A stretch of DNA of 61,315 bases from Prorocentrum cordatum (GCA_963575745.1 CAUYUJ010015946.1:222189-283503); one strand, 5' to 3'. Shown: positions 21,310 to 31,770, counted from the first letter of the stretch. Notes: a model not told the origin generated them from the sequence alone. Numbers and translations: made by a program.

Positions 21310-22040
21310 CAGCGTTTCATGGCGGAGGGAGGGCGAGGGAGGGCGAGGGAGAGGCGGGAGGGGCGGGGGAGGCGGGGGAGGCGGGAGGGAGGGAGGCGTG
21401 AGGGAGGGAGGGCGGGGAGGGAGGGAGGGAGAGGCGAGAGAGAGGCGGGGGGGCGGGGGGAGGAGCGGGTGGGACGGAGGCGAGGCGGGAAGGGAGGGAG
21501 GAGGGGGGAGGGGTAGGCGGGAGAGGCGGGAGAGGCGGTGGACCAGCGGAGGGAGGGAGGGAGGGAGGAGGGCGAGGCGGGGGGGGAGGGAGGAGGGCGA
21601 CGGCGAGGAGCCGGATGGCGAGGAGGAAGCGGAGTACGAAGAGGAGGAGGAGGAGAAGGAGGAGGAGGAGGAGGAGGACGAGGGCCATATTCTCTGGGGA
21701 TCGCAGATGCACTGTGTCTGTGTGTGTTTCCCCCTCCTGATCGGAACCTGCAGCAGAACGGAGGAGGACGACGAGGAGCAGGAGGGCGAGGTGGAGCAGG
21801 AGGAGGAGGAGAAGGAGGAGGAGGAGGAGCAGGAGGACGAGGAGGACGAGGAGGAGGAGGAGGGGGACGACGTGGAGTAGGAGGACGAGGAGGAGGGCGA
21901 GAAGGAGGAGGATGAGGAGGAGGAGGAGGATGACGACATGGAGTGGGAGGGCGAGGAGGTGCAGCGAGGAGGGCGAGGAGGGAGAAGCGAGGAACTGGCG
22001 TCGGAGGGCGAGGCGGAGGAGAGGCGGAGGACGAGGTGGG
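21310..22040. repeat. GGGAGGGAGG / GAG tract
   Basis: Purine-rich tandem tract, broken at 21685-21765 by a block whose minus strand reads AACACACACAGACACAGTG and CCCCAGAGAATATGG. Related blocks occur at 26390-26450 and 33425-33485. Confidence 0.85.
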
Positions 22041-22079
22041 TGAAGTGAGGGGGCAACCGTTCCATGAAATCCTCGCGCC

Positions 22080-22390
22080 GTGGCACACATCAGGATGGAA
22101 CTTTGCTCGGCGAGGCCTTCGGACGTTTTTGTCGCGGGATCCTCGCCTTGGGATGCTTTCTGCAGCATCGGCGCCTCGCCGAGAGCGCTGCGCGGCTGCC
22201 TGGCTCGAGGTTCGAGGCTCCGTGACAAGTCACGGCAACCATGGGGCGAGGTGGAAAAGGCTTCCGCGTGTCTCCATGGGTTCCCGGAGGCGCTCCCGCG
22301 TCGGCATACCTTCGGGCCGCTGCTCCTCGCCGAGCGCGTTCCAGGGCTGCCCGGAGTGCCCCGAGCGGCCGCAGGAGCCCCGAGTTGCTT
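22080..22390. other. Repeat-free open segment, strand undecided
   Basis: A plus-strand frame reads ASPRALRGCLARGSRLRD and QPWGEVEKASACLHGFPEAL, and the minus strand is also open with mixed composition. No motif or splice border decides between them. It may be an exon or unique intron DNA. Confidence 0.2.
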
Positions 22391-22514
22391 GGCATCGCTC
22401 GGACGTGTGCATTTTTCCTGCGGCGAGGACCATCGAGGAGCATCCTTGATCATTTGGCAAAAAGCCACGCGCGAAACTGGAAAAAACACAGGGTATGGAC
22501 GTCCGAGCGATGCC
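22391..22514. mobile_element. MITE family C (copy 2, 124 bp)
   Basis: GGCATCGCTCGGACGTGTGC at the left and GGACGTCCGAGCGATGCC at the right, exact inverted ends. Inner GAGCATCCTTGATCATTTGG. Bases 22515-22905 show no recognised gene. Confidence 0.88.
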
Positions 22515-22905
22515 CAGGTTGTGGCCCGAAGGCAATACGGTCAACCCGCACAGTTAGGATGGGCAACCTTCTCAAGGGTACCCTTGCTTCCCTGCCTCCT
22601 CGGTCCATCCGTGGCCACTTTCGTTGGCCGCGCCCCGCTCGAGAAGCTTCGAAGTGGGCGTCCAGGGCCATTGCATCCTTATATCGCGCATCCTTATGGT
22701 ACGGGTCGACTGTAGCTCCTCGCGTCGTGGACAAACACAAGCGGAGGCAGGGGTTTTGGGGCAGGTCTCGGCCTTTGGGGGAGGCTCGCCAAGATGTGAC
22801 GACGTCAGATGTCTTTCCCGCGCGGACTTCGTCTACCACCGGAGCCTGACCTTGGCAGTAGCAACTCATGGAAGCTTGGTGTATCTTCTTAATCCCGACT
22901 GCAGC

Positions 22906-23030
22906 GCCGATCAGCGCCGATTGCATTTGGGAGTCGACGAGATAGCGCCGACTTAGCGTCGGTTAGCGTCGATTTGGCGTCGATGAGCGTCGACTAGCGT
23001 CGATTAGCGTCGATTCGCAAGAGCCGACAG
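22906..23030. repeat. AGCGTCGA short tandem array (copy 2)
   Basis: GCGCCGATCAGCGCCGATT, then TTAGCGTCGG and TAGCGTCGATT units, closing with TCGCAAGAGCCGACAG, as at 3850-3938. Confidence 0.7.
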
Positions 23031-23154
23031 GATGCTACGGAAGGCTCCCACGAGTTGCCGCCGAAGACAATCTCCAGGAGTTCTTCAGGCTCGGAGGGCG
23101 CCCCGACCGTCTCGCGGCTCTCCCCCGCTTTCTCCTCCCGCCCGCCCTCTCCCT

Positions 23155-23413
23155 GGCATCGCTCGGACGCGTGTATTTTTTTCCTCGGCGAGAACCATCG
23201 AGGACCAGCCCGGACCATCGAGCAAACAAAAAACACACGCACGAAGTCCTCTTCAATCGTCTTCGCTGGAGTCGGTCTTGAGTCTTAGGCTTGGCTGGAC
23301 GTCACGTCCACAGACTCATCTGGACGCGACCATTCGCTGCGGTAGCAGAGAACAAACAAAAAAAACACGCACGAAGCCGAACATTGCATGGGAAATGGAC
23401 GTCCGAGCGATGG
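23155..23413. mobile_element. MITE family C, copy with internal duplication
   Basis: Left end CTGGCATCGCTCGGACG at 23153. The inner AAACACACGCACGAAG block occurs twice (about 23232 and 23366), and the right end is GGACGTCCGAGCGATGGC. Confidence 0.75.
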
Positions 23414-23537
23414 CAAGTTTCGCTGTGCCCACTTCGCCCCCGACGCGTACCTTCCGCGAGCCGACCGCCTGCTGGATCCCTGCTCGCCGCCCAGCGACGG
23501 AGCCATGGGCTGGGCCCCAAGGCAGATGTCTGGGCTG

Positions 23538-23694
23538 AAGTCGGGCCTGTCCCTCTACAGGAGGAACATTCAAACATGGTAAGAAAATAGCTTGGGACTA
23601 TTTTTGATTTTTTTTTGTGACCATTTGGGGTTATGTTTCTGCTACTTTTCATGTTTCGTCCAGAATCGCCTGTAGGTGGACAGGCCCGACTTAA
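23538..23694. mobile_element. MITE family B (copy)
   Basis: AAGTCGGGCCTGTCCCTCTA at the left and TGTAGGTGGACAGGCCCGAC at the right. AT-rich interior with TGGGACTATTTTTGA. Confidence 0.88.
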
Positions 23695-23705
23695 GTTTAG
23701 ACCTC

Positions 23706-23895
23706 CCAGATGGCGTCCGAGTAGACGGGGTCGGTGGATCGCACCGCATCGCCGATGCGGTGACGAAGCGGCTCGATGCGGGGCCCGATTTTCTCCACGA
23801 CGACGTCGCCGATGCGTCGCCGACGTCGGCGATGCATCGCCGATGCATCGCTGATGCATCGGCGATGAGGTGCGAGACTCTATCGAGTTGGACCC
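23706..23895. repeat. GATGCATCGGCGATG palindromic cluster (copy 1 of 3)
   Basis: GGCGTCCGAGTAGACGGGGTCG leads into many overlapping GATGCATCG, CGCCGATGC and ATCGGCGATG words. Related clusters are at 53395-53620 and 59565-59760, all starting with a GTCCGA(G/C)TAGA(T/C)GGGGTCG box. Confidence 0.75.
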
Positions 23896-24024
23896 TTTGC
23901 GGAGGCCTCTGAGACGGTCATCTCGCAGGGGGGCCCACGGGGTCCACCGCAGGGCGCCCAACCAAGGGGGGGGCCTGGGCGGGCTCACGGCGCGCGCTGC
24001 GGCCGGAGCCCTCGAAACAAACAA

Positions 24025-24046
24025 ACATAATATATACATACATATA

Positions 24047-24100
<54 letters not shown>

Positions 24101-24152
24101 AGTGTGTGTATATATATACATATATATACACACACACACACACACACTTTTT
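24025..24152. repeat. (TA)n(GT)n ... (AC)n dinucleotide tract
   Basis: TA repeats, then GT repeats, then TA, then CA repeats. The GT and CA blocks flank TA, so the tract is itself a large imperfect palindrome. Confidence 0.9.
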
Positions 24153-24323
24153 TTATCAGTCAAAAGAGCTTGGAGTCAACGGGCGTGGCTGGGCGGGGGG
24201 TCGGGGAGGGAAAGATGTGGGGCCGGTTGCGGCACGAGGCGTGCCCGCGCCGCCGGGGCATGCTCGACAGAGGCCCGCGTCCCGGATTCTGTGTGGTGTC
24301 CATCGGCGGCCCCAGATCGGAGG

Positions 24324-24479
24324 GCACCAACTGTACACCAACGCCGATCCTGGCCCAGGATCACCCTGGGCCCAGGATCGGTGTATATGCCTTCTTGCGC
24401 AAGGCCGGAGGGCGTATACACCGATCCTGGGCCCAGGGTGATCCTGGGCCAGGATCGGTGTTGGTGTATAGTTGGTGCC
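24324..24479. mobile_element. Near-perfect 156-bp palindrome
   Basis: Left arm GGCACCAACTGTACACCAAC..., right arm the inverse with one or two differences, arms of about 64 bp, with nested GATCCTGGCCCAGGATC and GGGCCCAGGATCGGTGTATA. The centre is CTTCTTGCGCAAGGC. Confidence 0.88.
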
Positions 24480-24605
24480 TTCCTACCAGAGGCCCCGAGC
24501 CCCTCCCCGAGGTCCGCCGTCCGCCCCGGGTCCGGTCTTGCTGGCCCCCCAGGCCCGGCGACGGGCCGGGGCGGCCGAAGTCAAGGAAGGGCGCCCGGAT
24601 TTCGC

Positions 24606-24846
24606 GGGCGGCACAGAGGGGGGTGATGACTAGAGGGGGCTTGGATGTCATGGCGTGGGCCATGATAGTTCCCCAGATTTCATGGCCCCTCTTCTTATTT
24701 CATGACGTCCCTGGCCCCCCCTGCTGGGCCGCGCACATGCCGCCCGTCATGATTTATTACGTCCCTGGCCCCCGCGCTGGGCCGCGCACATGCCGCCCGT
24801 CATGATTTGCACCCCCCCCCTTGGACACCCCCCTCTTGGCCGCTCC
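24606..24846. mobile_element. MITE family A (copy 3, with internal duplication)
   Basis: The family A core has its CATGCCGCCCGTCATGATTT-ACGTCCCTGGCCCC part duplicated. The element is bracketed by a near-identical 20-bp direct repeat (TCAAGGAAGGGCGCC plus GGAT) at 24581-24600 and 24850-24869, which looks like a target-site duplication. Confidence 0.75.
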
Positions 24847-24854
24847 ACATCAAG

Positions 24855-24938
24855 GAAGGGCGCCTGGATCGAAGAGACACATCTGAGCGACAAAGGACAA
24901 TCGAGCAGTGTCGAAACGTCCTAGCTCGCCTAGAAGAG
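24855..24938 (+). other. Probable coding exon 5 of the dispersed plus-strand gene
   Basis: Twenty-eight codons, EGRLDRRDTSERQRTIEQ then CRNVLARLEE, from ATCAAG|GAA to GAAGAG|GCC (a GC donor). Phase 0 at both ends, coiled-coil composition. The frame stays open a little further, to EAHRMMF, before a stop inside the following repeat. The MITE ends only 8 bp before the acceptor, and the supposed target duplication covers the acceptor and the first 15 bases of the exon. Codon choice has more A/U than the other exons. Confidence 0.5.
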
Positions 24939-24944
24939 GCCCAC

Positions 24945-25115
24945 CGGATGATGTTCTGAGAGCCTCTTGTGGTCTGCGCGGCATGTTCTGAGTCTGTCTT
25001 GTTTTTACACATCGGGTCCTGTTACGAGAACACTTTTGTTCGCTCTTGGAGCATGTCTGGGTTGTCAGAACACGTCGTGGTAGGCCTATAGAAATGCCGG
25101 GACGGCCGGTTCCTG
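24945..25115. repeat. Dispersed repeat with GTTCT/AGAAC dyads (copy 2)
   Basis: GATGTTCTGAGAGCCTCT, TACACATCGGG, GTTACGAGAACACTTTTG and GAAATGCCGGGACGGCCGG, parallel to 17986-18175. Confidence 0.65.
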
Positions 25116-25352
25116 CTCGAGATCACGGGTTCGTCTTGACCGACATTGACATTGGGTCGTAAGTTGCCCGCGTGAGATCGCGCGTAGGCGCCCTCGTCTC
25201 CAATGTAGCGTGCCGCGCTGGCTGCCGGCGTACGCCGCCGCGTGGGGTCGCCACGTCGTATCGCGTGAGGCCCGTTTCTGTTCGTCGCCCCTCTGGTTGG
25301 ATGGAGGTCTTCAGACGAAAGAAAACACGCAGATGGCCGTCGGCTCCAAGGG

Positions 25353-25552
25353 GCACGCGGGAAGATCTGGGACGTGGAAAAGGAGGACGAAGCTCAAGGA
25401 GAAGATGGATTCGTGCCTGCTTCTCTCTCTGTGCTCCTGGGCGCCTTCAGATCTCTCGGGGACTTGGCCCCTCACCCCCCCCACCAGCCCCGCGTGTCGC
25501 GTGTTGCCCGCCTGGCCCAAGGCTACTCCGAGTTTCTGAACAAGCGTCGGTC
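25353..25552 (+). other. Exon-like island of unknown function
   Basis: A plus-strand frame reads GKIWDVEKEDEAQGEDGF, PASLSVLLGAFRSLGDLA, RVSRVARLAQGYSEFLNKRR up to the edge of the 113-bp satellite. CACCAG and GCCCAAG are possible splice points inside. A second plus frame is also open. Mixed composition and lack of repeats argue for coding, but no family is recognised. Confidence 0.3.
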
Positions 25553-25783
25553 AGAGCCCCGAATCATCAGGGGTAACTCGGGTCAGGGCTAACTCGGGTT
25601 CGTTTTTCGGGATTCCGAACCCGACTTACCCCGGACCCGAGTTACCCCGGATAATTCGGGCATCCAGAGCCCCGAGCCATCAGGGGTAACTCGGGTCAGG
25701 GTTAACTCGGGTTCGTGCTCCGGGAATCCAAACCCGAGTTACCCCGGACCCGAGTTACCCCGGATAACTCGGGCGCCCAAGTC
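25553..25783. repeat. About 113-bp satellite (2 units)
   Basis: Same unit as 18228-18805 (CAGAGCCCCGAATCATCAGG, GGTAACTCGGGTCAGG). Bases 25784-25992 hold no gene. Confidence 0.88.
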
Positions 25784-25992
25784 AGGGGGGCGTCGCCCCC
25801 GCCGACAGCCCCGCATCGACCCCCGTCGCGGGCAGCCACTGCGCGCCGAAGGCGCTCTGACCCCCGTCGCGGTGCGACGACGAGGCGAGGTTGACCCCCC
25901 GTCCGGGGGGTACCGCCTCCCACGCGTATCAAGAAACCCAGAGTAGGGGAACGAACAGTGACATGTTTCTGTCACTGTTCGTTCCCCTACCG

Positions 25993-26154
25993 TTACGTCG
26001 GGCCTGTCCCTCTACAGGGGGAATATTCAAACACAGAAAACAGTAGACTGGGGGCTATTGTTTGAGTATTTGTTTGTCCATTTTGGCGTGTTTTTTTGAG
26101 TATGTTTTATTCTTCGTCGAAAATCCCCCTGTAGAGGGACACGCCCGACGTAAC
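25993..26154. mobile_element. MITE family B (copy, 162 bp)
   Basis: TTACGTCGGGCCTGTCCCTC and its inverse GAGGGACACGCCCGACGTAA. Interior GGGGGCTATTGTTTGAG. Confidence 0.9.
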
Positions 26155-26677
26155 CCCACCAGCGCCCCCCAGGATCTCCAGAGGGGCCCCGCCACGGCCT
26201 CCACAGAGCCACCCCGCACGAGGCCCGGAGTCGGCCACGCGCAGAGGGGGGCGCGGGGGGGGGAGGAGGGCTTCTCAGAAGCGCCCCTGCTTCTCAGCAG
26301 GTGCGGGCCTCATCCATACATGCAATGCCCGCGGATTCCAAGGGGCAGCCTCCTTCTAAGAAGCCTCCCCCCCTCCCCCTATCCTATCAGGAAGGGAAAG
26401 AAACACGCAGACACAATTCATCGTCGATTCCCCAGAAAATATTGGAAACTATAGGAAGTGGGGGGGAAGACCACAGCCCAGACAATATAGGAAAATAGGG
26501 GGAATGCTGTTACTTGTGTGTATTTATTTGTGTGTCCCTGGGCCCCTTCATCCTTCCAAGGAGCCTTCCCCCCTCACCCTATCCTGCCGCGCGTGACCGA
26601 CAGAAGCGGCACATGGGGCCGCAAGATGGAGCGGACAGGGGCACCTCTGGCAGCCCTGGGCCAGGGGCACCGTAGGC
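26155..26677. other. No gene recognised; dispersed 60-bp block
   Basis: A plus frame reads DLQRGPATASTEPP, but with no good donor. At 26390-26450 GGAAAGAAACACGCAGACAC and GATTCCCCAGAAAATATTGG match 33425-33485 and, inverted, 21685-21765. Confidence 0.4.
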
Positions 26678-27050
26678 TTAAGTCGGGCCTGTCCCTCCAC
26701 GGGGAAGATTCAAAAATGGTCAGAAAATAGAATGGGGACGATTGTCGAGCATTTTTTGCTCATTTTTGAATGTTCTTTTGGTATTTTACATTTTTCCTCA
26801 AATCCTCCCTGTAGGGGGACAGACCCGACTTGGCCCTAGGCGATGGGCTTCTTTGGTCGGGGGCACCTTGGGCCAATGGTTATGTCGGGCGTGTCCCCCC
26901 ACGGGGGGATTTTCGACCAATTTGTTTCCCCAAAAATGCACCCAAAAAGTTAAACAATACTCGAAAAATAGTCCCCATACTATTTTTGGACTATGGTTTG
27001 GCTATGTTTGGGATATTTTTTCCCAACCCTCCCTTGGTTGGGTACTCGTT
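26678..27050. mobile_element. MITE family B, one complete and one truncated copy
   Basis: Complete copy 26678-26831 (TTAAGTCGGGCCTGTCCCTC / GGGGGACAGACCCGACTT). A second left end at 26881 (TATGTCGGGCGTGTCCCCCC) has no matching right end before the satellite. Confidence 0.8.
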
Positions 27051-27129
27051 TTGATGAATAGAGCACTCTGGTCGCCCCGTCCTCCCGCCCACCTCCCTCG
27101 CGCCTCCTACCTCCTCCTCGCGGTGCCCT

Positions 27130-30100
27130 CTGGGGGGCTGCGATGTGCGCAACTGTCGCCTCTTTCCTGGGCTCCTGGGAGGCCCAGCGGAGTTGGGATA
27201 CACGCAGATCACCTCGGGACCTCGCGGCGCCCGGGGGGGCTGCGATCTGCGCAATTGTCGCCAATTTCGTGGGCTCCTGGGAGGCCCAGCGGAGTTGGGG
27301 TACACGCAGATCACCTCGGGACCTCGCGGCGCCCTCTTGGAGCTGCGATCTGCGCAACTGTCGCCACTTTCGTGGGTTCCTGGGAGGCCCAGCGGAGTTG
27401 GGATACATGCAGATCTGCTCGGGACCTCGCGGCGCCTGGGGGGTTGCGATCTGCGCAACTGTCGGCACTTTCGTGGGCTCCTGGGAGGCCCAGCGGCGCT
27501 GGGATACACGCAGATCACCTCGGGACCTCAGGGCGCCTGGAGGGTTGCGATCTGCGCAACTGTCGACACTTTCGTGGGCTCCTGGGAGGCCCAGCGGAGT
27601 TGGGGTACACGCAGATCACCTCGGGACCTCGCGGCGCTTGGGGGGTGCGATCTGCGCAACTGTCGCCTTTTTCGTGGGCTCCTGGGAGGCACAGCGGAGT
27701 TGGGGTACACGCAGATCACGTCGGGACCTCGCGGCGCCTGGAGGGTTGTGATCTGCGCAACTGTCGGCACTTTTGTGGGCTCCTTGGAGGCCCAGCGGAG
27801 TTGGGGTACACGCAGATCACCTCGGGACCTCGCGGCGCCTGGGGGGTTGCGATCTGCGCAACTGTAGCCACTTTCTTGGGCTCCTGGGAGGCCCAGCGGA
27901 GTTGGGGTACACGCAGATCACCTCGGGACTTCGCGGCTCCCTGCGGGGGGAGCTGCGAACTGCGCAATTGTCGCCACTTTCGTGGGCTCCTGGGAGGCCC
28001 AGCGGAGCTGGGGTGCACGCAGATCGCCTCGGGACCTCGCGGCGCCTGGGGGGTGCGATCTGCGCAATTGTCGGCACTTTAGTGGGCTCTTGGGGGGGCC
28101 CAGCGGAGTTGGGGTACACGCAGATCACCTCGGGACTTCGCAGCGCCTGGGGGGTTGCGATCTGCGCAACTGTTGCCACTTTCGTGGGCTCCTGGGAGGC
28201 CCAGCGGAGTTGGGGTACACGCGGGTCGCGTCGGGACCTCGCGGCTCCCTGCGGGGGGTGTTGCCAACTGCGCAATTGTCGGCACTTTCGTTGGTTCCTG
28301 GGAGGCCCAGCGGAGTTGGGGTACACGCAGATCACCTCGGGACCTCGCCGCGCCTGGGGGGGGTGCGATCTGCGCAACTGTCGGCACTTTCGTGGGCTCT
28401 TGGGAGGCCCAGCGGAGTTGGGGTACACGCAGATCGCGGCTCCCTGCGGGGGGAGCTGCCAATTGCGCAACTGTCGGCACTTGCGTGGGCTCCTGGGAGG
28501 CCCAGCGGAGTTGGGGTACACGCGGATCGCGTCGGGACCTCGCGGCTCCCTGCGGGGGGAGCTGCCAACTGCGCAACTGTCGGAACTTTCGTGGGCTCTT
28601 GGGAGGCCCAGCTGAGTTGGGGTACGCGCGGATCGCGTCGGGACCTCGCGGCTCCCTGCGGGGGGAGCTGCCAACTGCGCAATTGTCGGCATTTTCGTGG
28701 GCTCCTGGGAGGCCCAGCGGAGTGGGGTTACACGCGGATCGCGTCGAGACCTCGCGGCTCCCTGCGGGGGGAGCTGCCTTTTGCGTAACTGTCGCCACTT
28801 TCGTGGGCTCCTGGGAGGCCCAGCGGAGTTGGGGTACACGCGGATCGCGTCGGCTCCTTGCGGGGGGAGCTGCCAACTGCGCAACTGTCGGCACTTTCGT
28901 GGGCTCCTGGGAGGCCCAGCGGAGTTGGGGTTACACGCGGATCGCGTCGGGACCTCGCGGCTCCTTGCGGGGGGAGCTGCCAACTGCGCAACTGTCGGCA
29001 CTTGCGTGGGCTCCTGGGAGGCCCAGCGGAGTTGGGGTACACGCGGATCGCGTCGGGACCTCGCGGCTCCCTGCGGGGGGAGTTGCCAACTGCGCAACTG
29101 TCGGCACTTGCGTGGGCTCCTGGGAGGCCCAGCGGAGTTGGGGTACACGCGGGTCGCGTCGGGACCTCGCGTCCCTTTGCGGGGGGAGCTGCCAACTGCG
29201 CAACTGTCGGCACTTGCGTGGGCTCCTGGGAGGCCCAGCGGAGTGGGGGTACACGCGGATCGCGTCGGGACCTCGCGGCTCCCTGCGGGGGGAGCTGCCA
29301 ACTGCGCAACTGTCGGCACTTTCGTGGGCTCCTGGGAGGCCCAGCGGAGTGGGGGTACACGCGGATCGCGTCGGGACCTCGCGGCTCCCTGCGGGGGGAG
29401 CTGCCAACTGCGCAACTGTCGGCACTTTCGTGGGCTCCTGGGAGGCCCAGCGGAGTGGGGTACACGCGGATCGCGTCGGGACCTCGCGGCTCCCGGGGGG
29501 AGCTGCCAACTGCGCAGTCGGCAGTTGGGGGGCCCAGCGGAGTACACGCTCGCGTCACCTCGCGGCTCCCTGCGGGGGGAGCTGCCAACTGCGCAAATGG
29601 GCGCTGGGAGGCCCAGCGGAGTTGGGGTACACGCGGATCGCGTCGGGACCTCGCGGCTCCCTGCGGGGGGAGCTGCCAACTGCGCAACTGTCGGCACTTT
29701 CGTGGGCTCCTGGGAGGCCTTGGGGTACACGCGGATCGCGTCGGGACCTCGCGGCTCCTTGCGGGGGGAGCTGCCAACTGCGCAGTCGGCACTTTCGTGG
29801 GCTCCTGGGAGGCCCAGCGGAGTTGGGGTACACGCGGATCGCGTCGGGACCTCGCGGCTCCCTGCGGGGGGAGCTGCCAACTGCGCAACTGTCGGCACTT
29901 TCGTGGGCTCCTGGGAGGCCCAGCGGAGTTGGGGTACACGCGGATCGCGTCGGGACCTCGCGGCTCCCTGCGGGGGGAGCTGCCAACTGCGCAATTGTCG
30001 GCACTTTCGTGGGCTCCTGGGAGGCCCAGCGGAGTGGGGTTACACGCGGATCGTGTCGGGACCTCGCGGCTCCTTGCGGGGGGAGTTGCGAACTGCGCAA

Positions 30101-30405
30101 TTGTCGGCACTTTCGTGGGCTGCTGGGAGGCCCAGCGGAGTGGGGTTACACGCGGATTGCGTCGGGACCTCGCGGCTCCCTGCGGGTCGGAGCTGCCAAC
30201 TGCGCAATTGTCGGCACTTTCGTGGGCTCCTGGGAGGCCCAGCGGAGTGGGGTTACATGCGGATCGCGTCGGGACCTCGCGGCTCCCTTTCGTGGGCTGC
30301 TGGGAGGCCCAGCGGAGTGGGGTTACACGCGGATCGCGTCGGGACCTCGCGGCTCCCTGCGGGGGGAGCTGCCAACTGCGCAACTGTCGGCACTTTCGTG
30401 GGCTC
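27130..30405. repeat. 102-106-bp satellite array (over 30 units)
   Basis: The unit contains GCAACTGTCGGCACTTTCG, TGGGCTCCTGGGAGGCCC, AGCGGAGTTGGGGTACACGC and TCGGGACCTCGCGG. From 27130 to about 28200 the unit is 102 bp with a GCGCCTGGGGGG spacer; later units are about 106 bp with CTCCCTGCGGGGGGAGCTGCC. Around 29495-29620 several units are shortened. Frames of 600-850 codons across it are repeat artefacts. Confidence 0.95.
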
Positions 30406-30690
30406 CCCAGACGCCGAACGATCGCTCCAGGACGTTCAAGGTGGGCCCCAGACGGCCCAAGAGGCTTCCAAGACGCTCCAAGAGGCCTCCAAAAGGCTTC
30501 ATGGGAGGGCCCCGAGAGGCCAAAACCACGAATTTTACACGATCGTCTTTTCGGCTTTCCGGAGCTACAGGACGGCTCAAGAGGCACCCAATATTGCCCC
30601 AAGACGGCCCAAGAGGCTTCCCAGAGGGCCCGAAGACTGCCCACGAGGCCCCAAGACGGCCCAAGACAGCCACTCTAGCGAAGAGTACCG
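30406..30690. repeat. Degenerate CCAAGACGG array
   Basis: GACGGCCCAAGAGGCTTCC words, the complement of the CTTGGGGCC arrays at 7240, 12410 and 35940, so the orientation is reversed here. Confidence 0.65.
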
Positions 30691-30742
30691 ACTATCGGGA
30701 TTTGCCAGGGATTCCCGCAAGTTGAAGCCGATGGGATTTGTC

Positions 30743-30781
30743 GGCAATCGCCGCGCTTGACCCTCAAGCGCGGCGATTGCC
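30743..30781. repeat. Perfect 18-bp stem hairpin
   Basis: GGCAATCGCCGCGCTTGA, a three-base loop CCC, then TCAAGCGCGGCGATTGCC. It could be a structured site; no T-tract follows. A right end of MITE family B lies at 30904-30951. Confidence 0.85.
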
Positions 30782-31041
30782 AAGAATGCAATTGTCGTCG
30801 CTTTCGTGGGCCTCTTGGACGTCCAGCGGATGTTCAGCTATTTTGAAAGCGCCAGTTGATAATGCCACCTGTTGCCAAAGGGTTGGGTACGTCCCTGGGT
30901 AATTATTTTTCGTCGGAAATCCCCCTGTAGAGGGGCAGGCCCGACTCAAGCCAAGGGCCCTTTAGCTAGAGCAGCCTTGTGCGAAACGCTGGGGGCGCCT
31001 TGGGCCAAAGGCACCTTTCACCCCCACCCAACAGGGACCAG

Positions 31042-31137
31042 GCCGCGGAGCTGGCCCTCTCCGAAGTCCTCGCCGCCGACACGCGGCTGGGAGACGACGC
31101 CCTGGCGGCCCTCCGGAAGCGCTACGTGGAGGAAAAG
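31042..31137 (+). other. Probable coding exon 6 of the dispersed plus-strand gene
   Basis: Thirty-two codons, AAELALSEVLAADTRLG, DDALAALRKRYVEEK, from GACCAG|GCC to GAAAAG|GTTCG, a canonical GT donor. Phase 0 at both ends (an ACAG|GGAC acceptor 7 bases earlier would add two residues in the same frame but change the phase). A CACCCCCACCCAACAG pyrimidine-rich stretch precedes it. Helical, acidic/basic composition as in the other islands. Best bordered of the set. Confidence 0.55.
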
Positions 31138-31399
31138 GTTCGATCAGTAAGCAGAATGTAAGCTGCCCCCCTGGCCCTGATAAAACTGTCAATTCGTGGC
31201 CTTACCTTAGGTCCACAGGTTTAACAGATATCTCTAAGCATATGGGCCTACTATATGGGTGGTTTCGTTTGACACGCCTGCTGCAGATGTGTCTTGTTTT
31301 TTTTTTTCGGATGATCTGCAAAGCAAGACCCCCTGTCACTGATGTCATGGCCCCTCCTGATTTAGGTCCTCTCTCAAAGACTCAGTAGTGCTTTTGTTG

Positions 31400-31770
31400 C
31401 ACATCATTCGAGCAGTGACAAAGCGCCGTGGCCTGGTAGCAGTTGTTTAATGTATTGTTTCGGCGGTCGGCGCGAGCCCCATACCCCCCACTCTCCCCCC
31501 CTAAGAGACCAGATCTTGGCTGCTTTGGACAGCTGCTTTTTGCGACTGGTCAGGACCCCCACTCCCAGTCTGTTGCGTGACTGGTACAAACAGATCGACT
31601 AAGGACCAGCCCAGACCCAGAAACCCCCGTCCCCCAACCTTCGGCCTAATGTCGCAACCCAGAAAGAAGAAACGCTTACCCGTCGGTTGGCCCACCACAG
31701 CTTGTTCCAAGGATCCTCTGCGGTTTGCGTCAACAGTTCTCGTACCCTTTCTGGCTGGGGCAGTTTTGTT
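31400..31770. other. Unique island open on both strands
   Basis: The minus strand reads GQPTGKRFFFLGCDIRPK and GGRGFLGLGWSLVDLFVP, the plus strand RPPTFGLMSQPRKKKRLP and FASTVLVPFLAGAVLFEDI. Both look non-repetitive. Strand and function cannot be decided here. It is followed at 31770-31885 by copy 3 of the GTTCT/AGAAC repeat. Confidence 0.25.

Noticed and set aside
27817-30725. Open frames of 600-850 codons on both strands
   Set aside because: They follow exactly the 102-106-bp satellite; the peptide repeats with the DNA unit and frames shift as units change length.
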